15,039 bases of DNA. Origin: Pollutiaquabacter sp046052345 (GTDB lineage Bacteria > Bacteroidota > Bacteroidia > AKYH767-A > 2013-40CM-41-45). Below the pieces are notes generated by a model. The model made no database searches. It saw nothing but the letters and a program-made list of their open reading frames with translations, and was not told the origin of the DNA. The position numbers and the translations under genes are program-made. Of this stretch, positions 1 through 6,371 are shown in pieces; position 1 is the first letter of the stretch, and every line of letters begins with the position of its first letter. The stretch covers positions 1 to 15,039 of the forward strand of contig JBJOMN010000046.1 of NCBI GenBank assembly GCA_046052345.1. The letters are read 5' to 3'.

Positions 1-151
1 CTTCAAGATGGACAATGATCCAATCTCCGGCTTGGGAAGTGTATCCCGAGATACCGGCGTTATGGTCCGACAGTCTTTTCTCCGGGTTGTCGGTTTGCCC
101 GACATAGTACCTGTCTGCAGATCTGGAATACAGGATATAAACGAAAAACAT
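1..151 (-). CDS. GIY-YIG nuclease superfamily protein, C-terminus cut by window edge
   Basis: The first 50 codons of a minus-strand reading frame starting at ATG 149-151 are visible. They begin MFFVYILYS, then have RYYVGQT about 14 residues in, followed by EKRLSDHNAG. This is the N-terminal pattern of small GIY-YIG proteins (UvrC/YhbQ-like): the VYI and YYVG strands that give the fold its name, then an arginine and an N/H-containing segment. Such stand-alone domains are usually 80-100 residues and most have no assigned role; some are nicking endonucleases. The catalytic glutamate expected further on lies outside the window, so activity cannot be judged. The start codon is only 9 nt beyond the hairpin that ends the upstream tRNA gene, and I see no separate promoter, so expression may depend on readthrough. 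Family is fairly sure; function is not. Confidence 0.8.
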   Translation of the reverse strand, partial: MFFVYILYSRSADRYYVGQTDNPEKRLSDHNAGISGYTSQAGDWIIVHLE

Positions 152-160
152 GTTTAAAGA

Positions 161-184
161 AAAAGCCCCGTAGCCGGGGCTTTT
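161..184 (-). terminator. Rho-independent terminator of tRNA-Ala
   Basis: A perfect 10-bp inverted repeat (AAAAGCCCCG / CGGGGCTTTT) surrounds a 4-nt loop. On the minus strand it follows directly on the tRNA CCA end and runs into a T-rich tract (TTTTTCTTT), as expected of an intrinsic terminator. The A-rich flank on the other side makes it symmetrical, so it could also stop plus-strand transcription, though no plus-strand gene ends here. Confidence 0.85.
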
Positions 185-260
185 GGTGGAGGATATCGGA
201 GTCGAACCGATGACCTTTTGCATGCCATGCAAACGCTCTAGCCAGCTGAGCTAATCCCCC
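184..260 (-). tRNA. tRNA-Ala (anticodon GGC)
   Basis: On the minus strand the sequence folds as a complete cloverleaf. The 7-bp acceptor stem is GGGGGAT/ATCCTCC with the G3-U70 pair that identifies alanine tRNAs. The D arm is GCTC/GAGC, the anticodon stem TTTGC/GCAAA with loop ATGGCAT (anticodon GGC), and the T stem ATCGG/CCGAT with loop TTCGACT. The discriminator base is A and the CCA end is encoded. It reads GCC/GCU alanine codons. It is 77 nt with CCA, preceded by a strong promoter and followed at once by a terminator, so it is probably transcribed alone. Confidence 0.97.
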
Positions 261-270
261 AATCGGAGCG

Positions 271-301
271 CAAATTTAATACATTTTACCATGAAACCAA
301 A
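271..301 (-). promoter_or_regulatory. Bacteroidota sigma-ABfr-type promoter of tRNA-Ala
   Basis: Read on the minus strand, TTTG (301-298), a 19-nt spacer and TAAATTTG (278-271) match the Bacteroidota consensus TTTG-N19-TAnnTTTG exactly. The -7 box ends 10 nt before the first base of the tRNA, placing the transcription start a few nucleotides upstream of the mature 5' end. Confidence 0.85.
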
Positions 302-347
302 GAATCCGCAACCGATTCAATCTCCCGTATCGCTTCTTCAAACTTCT

Positions 348-355
348 TATCTTCG
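348..355 (+). promoter_or_regulatory. Putative -7 promoter element TATCTTCG of the M2 peptidase gene
   Basis: TATCTTCG lies 21 nt before ATG 377 and resembles the Bacteroidota -7 box TAnnTTTG with one change. The same octamer lies before lpd and before the M61 gene. No TTTG is present 19 nt upstream, so the call rests on the repeated octamer and its position. Confidence 0.5.
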
Positions 356-376
356 CCATCCTCATTCGATGACCTC

Positions 377-2164
377 ATGAAAAAGACCGTTCTCATTTTC
401 TTCGTGGCTCTGGGCCTCTTCTCCTGTTCCAACCATCAGAAAGAAGTTCAGGAATTCCTTGATGCCTACAACAAGACCTACCGCGACCTCTATACCGCCT
501 CCAGTGAAGGGCAATGGAATGTGAACACTCACATCGTCGAGGGGGACACCACGAACGCTTACGTCTCCCGTCAGGCCGACGAGGCCATGGCGAAGTTCAC
601 CGGCAGTTCAGAGAACGTGGAAAAAGCCAAGAAATTCCTGGCGTTGGAGAGCGATCTTACTTCGCTACAAGTCAAGCAGTTGCGAAAGATCCTTTACCTC
701 GCCGCCGGAAACCCTGAATCGGCCGGCGAAACCGTCAAGCAACTCATTGCGGCCGGCACTGCACAGACGGAGAAACTGTACGGCTTCAAGTTCAACATCG
801 ACGGAAAGGAAGTGACGCCCAACGACATCGATTCCATACTGTCGGATGTAAAGGACACGGTCCTTCGACGGAAAGCCTGGGAAGCCAGCAAGGCAGTCGG
901 TGCCGCCCTCAAACCCGGACTCGTCAATCTCCGCGCACTTCGTAACGAAGTGGTGAAGGGACTCGGCTATCCCGATTACTTCACCTATCAGGCATCCGAT
1001 TACGGCATGACCACCGACGAGATGATGCAGCTGTTGGACAAGTTCAACAAAGAACTCTACCCGCTCTACCGCGAGCTGCATACCTATATGCGCTACGAGT
1101 TGGCGGCCAAGTATGGAGTCAAAGACGTACCTGCATATCTGCCGGCTCACTGGCTGAGCAACCGTTGGGGACAGGACTGGTCTTCTGCCGTCACGGTCGA
1201 GGGACTGAACCTCGACAGTGCGCTCGGACTGAAAGATGCAGAATGGATCGCCCGTCAGGGGGAGAAATTCTACGTCTCTCTAGGGTTCCCGTCACTTCCT
1301 GAGACCTTCTGGACCAAATCCAGCCTCTACCCGGTAGCGAAGGATGCAGGCTATAAGAAGAACACCCACGCCTCGGCCTGGCACATGAACCTTGAGAACG
1401 ATGTCCGATCCCTCATGAGCATTACACCGAATGCAGAATGGTACGAGACCGTGCATCATGAATACGGACATATCTACTACTACATCTCTTACAGTAATCC
1501 CGAGGTCCCGTACCTGCTCCGGGAGGGTGCCAACCGTGCGTACCACGAAGCCCTTGGAAGCATGATGGGGCTTGCGGCCATGCAGAAGCCTTTCGCAGCC
1601 AATCTGGGTCTTGTGGATCCGAACACACCGATGGACGAGACGAAGCATCTGCTCAAGGATGCTTTGAATTACATCGTCTTCATCCCGTGGAGCGCGGGAA
1701 CCATGAGTCACTTCGAATACGAGTTGTATGCCAAGAACCTTCCTCCGGACCAGTGGAACAAGCGCTGGTGGGAGATCGTGAAGCAATACCAGGGAATCGT
1801 GCCTCCGACCGGACGCGGAGAGGATTTCTGCGATGCCGCCACCAAGACCCACATCAATGACGATGCGGCTCAGTACTACGATTACGCCTTGTCTTTCATT
1901 CTTCTGTTCCAGCTGCACGACCACATCTCCAAGAATATTCTGCATCAGGACCCGCATGCTACGAATTATTTCGGCAACAAGGAGGTGGGCAAATTCATCG
2001 GCGATATCATGCGGCCGGGAAGCTCCGCGGACTGGCGCAAACTGCTCAAAGAGAAAACAGGGGAGGACCTGAGTGCGCGTGCGATGTTGGAGTATTTCAG
2101 TCCTCTCATGGACTGGCTGAAAGACCAGAACAAGGGAAGGGTGTACACACTGCCCGTGTTGTAA
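377..2164 (+). CDS. M2 family (ACE-like) peptidyl-dipeptidase lipoprotein
   Basis: Zinc metallopeptidase related to angiotensin-converting enzyme, expected to remove C-terminal dipeptides from peptides in the cell envelope. The N-terminus has a hydrophobic signal ending in the lipobox LFSC, with Cys17 as the lipidated residue. The catalytic core is clear: HASAW at 331-335 (the substrate-binding His353 region of human ACE), HEYGH at 361-365 with zinc ligands His361 and His365, and the EGANRAYHEALG segment whose Glu391 is the third ligand. Near the C-terminus, H492 and Y503 align with ACE His513 and Tyr523. The arginine that binds the activating chloride in ACE (Arg522) aligns with Asp502. At 595 residues it is a normal single-domain M2 enzyme. 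It is divergent from tRNA-Ala and convergent with the YdcF gene. There is no Shine-Dalgarno sequence; the start is fixed by the signal peptide. Specificity is inferred from family only. Confidence 0.92.
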   Translation: MKKTVLIFFVALGLFSCSNHQKEVQEFLDAYNKTYRDLYTASSEGQWNVNTHIVEGDTTNAYVSRQADEAMAKFTGSSENVEKAKKFLALESDLTSLQVKQLRKILYLAAGNPESAGETVKQLIAAGTAQTEKLYGFKFNIDGKEVTPNDIDSILSDVKDTVLRRKAWEASKAVGAALKPGLVNLRALRNEVVKGLGYPDYFTYQASDYGMTTDEMMQLLDKFNKELYPLYRELHTYMRYELAAKYGVKDVPAYLPAHWLSNRWGQDWSSAVTVEGLNLDSALGLKDAEWIARQGEKFYVSLGFPSLPETFWTKSSLYPVAKDAGYKKNTHASAWHMNLENDVRSLMSITPNAEWYETVHHEYGHIYYYISYSNPEVPYLLREGANRAYHEALGSMMGLAAMQKPFAANLGLVDPNTPMDETKHLLKDALNYIVFIPWSAGTMSHFEYELYAKNLPPDQWNKRWWEIVKQYQGIVPPTGRGEDFCDAATKTHINDDAAQYYDYALSFILLFQLHDHISKNILHQDPHATNYFGNKEVGKFIGDIMRPGSSADWRKLLKEKTGEDLSARAMLEYFSPLMDWLKDQNKGRVYTLPVL

Positions 2165-2166
2165 TC

Positions 2167-2901
2167 TCAGATCCGGCCGCTCAGCCAATACCACGTCAAC
2201 GCTGCATATTCCCTGTAGCAGACGACCTGGTATTTCAGGTGGTTCCAGAACTGATACCGGAATTGTAATTCATCGGTCAGTCCGGGTGGCTTGTTCCGGT
2301 CCTTGCCGTTCGCCCTTCTGCGATGACGAAGTTCTGCATCCAGCGCTTTTTCGAAGGCGGCTTGTCCTCCGACCTCCCTGAAGCCGGCTTTACGGAACGT
2401 CAGTAACGACCTGTACATGTGTTCAGGAGAGGTCACTATCACCGTCCGCGAAATGTCCTTTCCTGCAGCTGCGTAAAGTTGCAATGCCTGCTCGTGAGTG
2501 CTGCGTCCGGCTGTCTCAAGGTCGATACGCAAGGAATCGACACCGCGCAATACCAGTTCCTGCTTCATCAGCCATGCCGAGCTGCCATATAGATTTTCTG
2601 CACTGTCTTTTGTCAGTGCGATGGTGATGCGGCTTTTCGGATAACGTGCTGCCAGCTGCGCCGCCGTATAACAACGTATGAGATTGGCCTCGGACGGCAT
2701 CCCGGAGCCGCCAAGCACGACGATCCTTGACGGAATGAAGTTGAATCGGGCGGTGGCTGTTCCCAATCCGTAATACATGCGGAAGGGAAAGGTGGTGAAT
2801 GCAAGTACGCATATCAAAAGGAAAATTGCTCCTGCTGCAGCCACGAGCCTGCGCCACCATTTCTTCAGGAGAACCATATGTCCGGTCCGCTCAGTCGACA
2901 T
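2167..2901 (-). CDS. DUF218 / YdcF-ElyC-SanA family membrane-anchored protein
   Basis: The 244-residue protein has a basic N-terminus, one membrane segment at about residues 19-37, then a DUF218 domain. The domain shows the nucleotide-fold strand and loop IVVLGGSGMPSE (60-71), the central STHEQAL (134-140) and TSPEHMYRSLLTFRKAGF (158-175), which match the conserved blocks of YdcF/ElyC/SanA proteins. E. coli relatives are linked to envelope integrity and one binds S-adenosylmethionine, but no reaction is established, so none is assigned. The arginine-rich stretch near 192-203 is probably a surface loop. The start at 2901 overlaps the end of the asparagine synthase gene by 11 nt; Met9 (2877) is an equally possible start that would remove the overlap. 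It is the last gene of the lpd-asnB cluster and ends 2 nt from the stop of the convergent M2 peptidase gene. Confidence 0.85.
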   Translation of the reverse strand: MSTERTGHMVLLKKWWRRLVAAAGAIFLLICVLAFTTFPFRMYYGLGTATARFNFIPSRIVVLGGSGMPSEANLIRCYTAAQLAARYPKSRITIALTKDSAENLYGSSAWLMKQELVLRGVDSLRIDLETAGRSTHEQALQLYAAAGKDISRTVIVTSPEHMYRSLLTFRKAGFREVGGQAAFEKALDAELRHRRRANGKDRNKPPGLTDELQFRYQFWNHLKYQVVCYREYAALTWYWLSGRI

Positions 2902-4810
2902 GGTGCATGTGTTTCTTCCACCAATACTGGAACACGATCAGCGCCCATACCCTTGCCGCCGAATCGCCCGGATTGTTGCTGAACAGTTTATCCAACAATT
3001 GCCGGACCGCCTTCGGGTTGAAAATCCCCTGGTCAATCAGCGTCTTTTCAGACAGCAGGTCTTCCGTGATGAACGACCGCAGTTCCCTGCGGAACCATTT
3101 CAACAACGGAACTTCGAAGCCCTGCTTCCCCCGTTGAAGAAGCGTTTCGGGAAGAAGATCGCTGAACGTATCGCGGACGATTTTCTTACGATGCTTCCGG
3201 TCCAGTTTATACTCCGAGGGAAGGGAAAAGGCGAAATCGACGACGGTATAATCGAGGAAAGGAGTGCGGACTTCAAGCGAGTTCGCCATAGACATGAGGT
3301 CGGTCTTCACGAGCATGTCGTTCACCAGCACCAGTTCTGAATCGTTCCGGAGGAGGTCGTTCAGGTCAGTGCCGCCGCTGATATCCTTCGTCCAGATTTT
3401 TTTCCTTTCGACGTACTCTTTTTCGGCTCTGCTTTTGTCGTGACTTCCGCCCGCCAGCAAGGCTGCTGCTTCGTTTTCGCCGGCAACCGAGGCCCATCTC
3501 CAGTAACGTTCAACGGCGGACAGTGAGGCTCCTTCGGCGAATCGTTCGAGCTGACGGAACAGATTGCCCGATTTTGATGCGCGCGAGGAGGGAAGCAGCT
3601 TCCAAACGGGAGCGGCACCTGTGATCAAACGTTCCTGCCAACCTTGATTTCTTACCCGCCATTCGGCCTCGTGCTTATTATACCCGCTGAAGATCTCGTC
3701 GGCTCCGTCTCCGCTTAAAGCGACGGTGACGTGTTTACGTGTCTCGCGGCTCAGCAGGAATACATTCAGCGCAGAGGAATCCGCGAACGGTTCGTCGAGG
3801 TAATCGAGGGCGTCGAAGAGGATCCCGAAGAGTTCGTCGTTCGATAGACGGAAGACATGATGCTCGGTGTTGTAGTGTTTCGAGACCGTTTCAGCATAAG
3901 CTGTCTCGTCGAACATAGGTTCATCCCTGAATCCGACAGTGAAGGTCTTCAGCCGGCCGGTATGGCGTGCGGCGAGCCCGACCACGACCGATGAATCGAT
4001 TCCTCCGGAGAGGAACGCTCCCAACGGAACATCGGAAATCATCCTTCTGCGGACCGATTCGTCCATTCGACGGAACAATTCCTTTTGTGCATGTTCGTAG
4101 GAGGGAGTCCTTTCCGTCTGAGTTTCCGGGAGGGCATAATACCGGATCTTCTCAGGTGTCAGGCTTGCTGATGTGTTTTTCCAATACAGGTAATGACCCG
4201 GCTCCAGTTTCAGCACATTCCTGAATACGGAGGCGGGTCCGGGGATATAATTCAACTGCAGATAGGCGAATAAGGACGCGGTATCTATCTCCCTCGGCAC
4301 TCCCATCTTCATCAGCGCTTTCAGTTCGCTGGCGAAAAGGAAGCGATTGTCATCCCGGTGTATCCATAAAGGTTTTACACCCATTCGGTCACGTGCAAGA
4401 AAAAGAGACTGTTCTTCACGGTCGTACACGGCGAAGGCGAAGAAACCGTTGATGCGTTGGAGACAGTCCGCTCCCTCGCGGATGTACCATTGAAGAAGCA
4501 CTTCCGTGTCACTGTGGGAGGACAGTTGTACTCCTTGCCGTAAAAGCTCCTCGCGGTGTTCCCTGAAGTTGAAGAACTCTCCGTTGAAAACGATGGTATA
4601 CCGGCCCGAGGGATCCGTCATCGGCTGAGCACCTCCTGCCGAGGTGTCGATGATGGAAAGACGGGTATGGCCCAGCAGTATATTATTAGCTGCGAAAACG
4701 CCGTTTGAGTCAGGACCGCGTCGGGAGAGGGACTCTAGTGCCGCCTTAAGTTCCGGCAGAGCGGATTGGATTCCGTCCTGCGTGGTCACGATGCCGGCGA
4801 TTCCGCACAT
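2891..4810 (-). CDS. asnB: Asparagine synthase, glutamine-hydrolysing
   Basis: Converts aspartate to asparagine using ATP and the amide of glutamine, in the cytoplasm. The start is certain because the mature protein must begin at Cys2 (MCGIAGIV), the nucleophile of class II glutamine amidotransferases. The glutaminase domain covers about residues 1-210, with RRGPDS (30-35), HTRLSIID (48-55), FNGEFFN (75-81) and the LARDRMGVKPL block (138-148). The synthetase domain follows, with the PP-loop SGGIDSS (268-274) and SGDGADEIFSGY (366-377). At 639 residues it is longer than the E. coli AsnB enzyme (about 550) and resembles the long AsnB subfamily, some members of which sit in surface polysaccharide clusters and may amidate other substrates. 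It begins 21 nt after lpd and overlaps the YdcF gene, so the three are probably cotranscribed. The enzyme class is sure; asparagine as product is likely but not proven. Confidence 0.93.
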   Translation of the reverse strand: MCGIAGIVTTQDGIQSALPELKAALESLSRRGPDSNGVFAANNILLGHTRLSIIDTSAGGAQPMTDPSGRYTIVFNGEFFNFREHREELLRQGVQLSSHSDTEVLLQWYIREGADCLQRINGFFAFAVYDREEQSLFLARDRMGVKPLWIHRDDNRFLFASELKALMKMGVPREIDTASLFAYLQLNYIPGPASVFRNVLKLEPGHYLYWKNTSASLTPEKIRYYALPETQTERTPSYEHAQKELFRRMDESVRRRMISDVPLGAFLSGGIDSSVVVGLAARHTGRLKTFTVGFRDEPMFDETAYAETVSKHYNTEHHVFRLSNDELFGILFDALDYLDEPFADSSALNVFLLSRETRKHVTVALSGDGADEIFSGYNKHEAEWRVRNQGWQERLITGAAPVWKLLPSSRASKSGNLFRQLERFAEGASLSAVERYWRWASVAGENEAAALLAGGSHDKSRAEKEYVERKKIWTKDISGGTDLNDLLRNDSELVLVNDMLVKTDLMSMANSLEVRTPFLDYTVVDFAFSLPSEYKLDRKHRKKIVRDTFSDLLPETLLQRGKQGFEVPLLKWFRRELRSFITEDLLSEKTLIDQGIFNPKAVRQLLDKLFSNNPGDSAARVWALIVFQYWWKKHMHHVD

Positions 4811-4831
4811 GGTGTCCTTGGTTCGAGGGGA

Positions 4832-6220
4832 TCAGAGGTGAATGCACTCTCCGTATGCTTCCGCGACCGCTTCCATGATGGCTTCGCTCATGGTCGGATG
4901 CGGGTGCACGGACTTTATGATCTCATGACCGGTGGTCTCGAGTTTCCGTGCGGTGACGACTTCGGCGATCAGTTCGGTGACATTGGCGCCGATCATGTGA
5001 GCCCCCAGCCACTCGCCGTACTTGGCATCGAATACGACCTTCACGAATCCGTCGGCGGCACCGCCGGCTTTCGCTTTTCCGCTGGCGGAGAAGGGAAACT
5101 TGCCGACTTTGACTTCATAACCGGCCTCTTTTGCCGCCTTCTCGGTAAATCCGACCGATGCGATTTCCGGATGACAATAGGTGCAGCCGGGGATGTTCTT
5201 GTAGTCCATGGCTTCCACATGCATGCCTGCGATCTTCTCGATGCAGGTGATCGCTTCGTGAGAAGCGACGTGTGCGAGCGCAGGGGTATTGATGACGTCA
5301 CCGATGGCATAGTAGCCCGGTATGTTGGTCTGGTACCATTCGTTCACCACGATACGTCCCTTGTCCGTCACGATACCTGTCTCTTCCAGCCCCAGGCCTT
5401 CGATATTGGCACTGATGCCGACCGCAGAGAGCACTACGTCACATTCCAGGACGCTTTCACCGTTCTTGGTCTTCACTTTCACTTTGCAGCCGCTTCCGCC
5501 GGTGTCGACGGATTCCACGGAGGACTCCGTCATCACGTCGATGCCGGATTTCTTGAAGGATCGTGCCAGTTGCTTGGAGACATCTTCATCCTCCAGCGGG
5601 ACGATGTTCGGCAGGTATTCCACGATCGTGACTTTTGTGCCGATTGAATTGTAGAAATAAGCGAACTCGACACCGATCGCGCCCGACCCGACCACGACCA
5701 TCGACTTTGGTTGCGTCTGCAGTGTCATCGCCTCGCGGTAGCCGATCACTTTCTTGCCGTCCTGCTTCAGGTTAGGCAATTCGCGCGAACGGGCGCCTGT
5801 GGCGATCACGATATGTCCGGCCTGATAGGTCGTTATCTTGCCGTCCGGACCGGTGACTTCGACCGATTTTCCGGACTTCAGCTTCGCATTGCCTGCAATG
5901 ACTTCAATCTTGTTCTTCTTCATCAGGAACTGTACGCCTTTGCTCATGGCATCGGCTACACCACGGCTGCGCTTCACCATGGCGGAAAAGTCGGCCTCGA
6001 CACCGGAAGCCTTGATACCGTATTCCTGCGCATGCAACAGGTATTCATAGACCTGGGCGCTTTTAAGAAGGGCTTTGGTAGGGATACATCCCCAGTTAAG
6101 GCAGACGCCGCCTAGTTCGGAGCGTTCGATGACTGCCGTTTTCATACCCAGTTGGGCGCCCCTGATGGCAGCTACGTAGCCGCCGGGTCCGCTTCCGATC
6201 ACAATAAGGTCGAAGTTCAT
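4832..6220 (-). CDS. lpdA: Dihydrolipoyl dehydrogenase (E3)
   Basis: Flavoprotein that reoxidises the dihydrolipoyl groups of 2-oxoacid dehydrogenase complexes and the glycine cleavage system, passing electrons to NAD+. With the start at 6220 (MNFDLIVIG) the protein has 462 residues, normal for the family. It shows the FAD-binding GSGPGG (9-14), the redox disulfide Cys40/Cys45 in GGVCLNWGCIPTK, the NAD-binding GSGAIG (178-183), AIGDV of the second FAD motif, and the catalytic dyad His441/Glu446 near the C-terminus. The frame could be extended to 6259, but those 13 residues do not belong to the family, and a probable -7 promoter element lies at 6254-6247, which supports 6220. No E1 or E2 subunit gene is adjacent, so this is likely a general E3 shared by several complexes. 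It is the first gene of the lpd-asnB-YdcF cluster. Confidence 0.95.
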   Translation of the reverse strand: MNFDLIVIGSGPGGYVAAIRGAQLGMKTAVIERSELGGVCLNWGCIPTKALLKSAQVYEYLLHAQEYGIKASGVEADFSAMVKRSRGVADAMSKGVQFLMKKNKIEVIAGNAKLKSGKSVEVTGPDGKITTYQAGHIVIATGARSRELPNLKQDGKKVIGYREAMTLQTQPKSMVVVGSGAIGVEFAYFYNSIGTKVTIVEYLPNIVPLEDEDVSKQLARSFKKSGIDVMTESSVESVDTGGSGCKVKVKTKNGESVLECDVVLSAVGISANIEGLGLEETGIVTDKGRIVVNEWYQTNIPGYYAIGDVINTPALAHVASHEAITCIEKIAGMHVEAMDYKNIPGCTYCHPEIASVGFTEKAAKEAGYEVKVGKFPFSASGKAKAGGAADGFVKVVFDAKYGEWLGAHMIGANVTELIAEVVTARKLETTGHEIIKSVHPHPTMSEAIMEAVAEAYGECIHL

Positions 6221-6246
6221 ACTGCTATGCGTGATTTTTGAAGCTC

Positions 6247-6254
6247 CGAAGATA
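6247..6254 (-). promoter_or_regulatory. Putative -7 promoter element TATCTTCG of lpd
   Basis: On the minus strand TATCTTCG lies 26 nt before the lpd start at 6220. It is the same octamer found before the M2 peptidase and M61 genes. Only a poor match to TTTG (CCTG) lies 19 nt upstream. The leader would be about 20 nt. Confidence 0.5.
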
Positions 6255-6304
6255 GTCATTGTCCGGCATTTTTCAGGCCCGTAAAGCCTTCATCCGATTG
6301 TTCG

Positions 6305-6312
6305 TATCTTCG
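6305..6312 (+). promoter_or_regulatory. Putative -7 promoter element TATCTTCG of the M61-thr gene run
   Basis: TATCTTCG on the plus strand, 59 nt before ATG 6372. It is divergent from an identical octamer on the minus strand 50 nt to the left. No good TTTG -33 box is present. If real, it would drive the M61 gene and possibly the downstream ridA-pabA-thrABC genes. Confidence 0.45.
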
Positions 6313-6371
6313 TTTTCTTCACACCTGCAATAATTCCTTTTGGGTGAAATTCGCATGCTTTCTCCGGTTCC

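Noticed and set aside
369..380. Three-codon upstream frame (ATG ACC TCA TGA) overlapping the M2 peptidase start
   Set aside because: Too short to separate from chance; no other support for translational coupling.
1292..2194. 300-codon open frame antisense to the M2 peptidase gene
   Set aside because: Its product has no recognisable family and the sense strand encodes a fully conserved enzyme. Long antisense frames are expected from GC-biased codon use.
4766..5647. 293-codon open frame antisense to lpd
   Set aside because: It lies opposite the conserved lpd frame and its protein is His/Asp/Phe-rich with no family features, so it is a shadow of lpd codon use.
6221..6259. N-terminal extension of lpd to the ATG at 6259
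   Set aside because: The 13 added residues do not fit the family, and the putative lpd promoter element (6254-6247) lies inside the extension.
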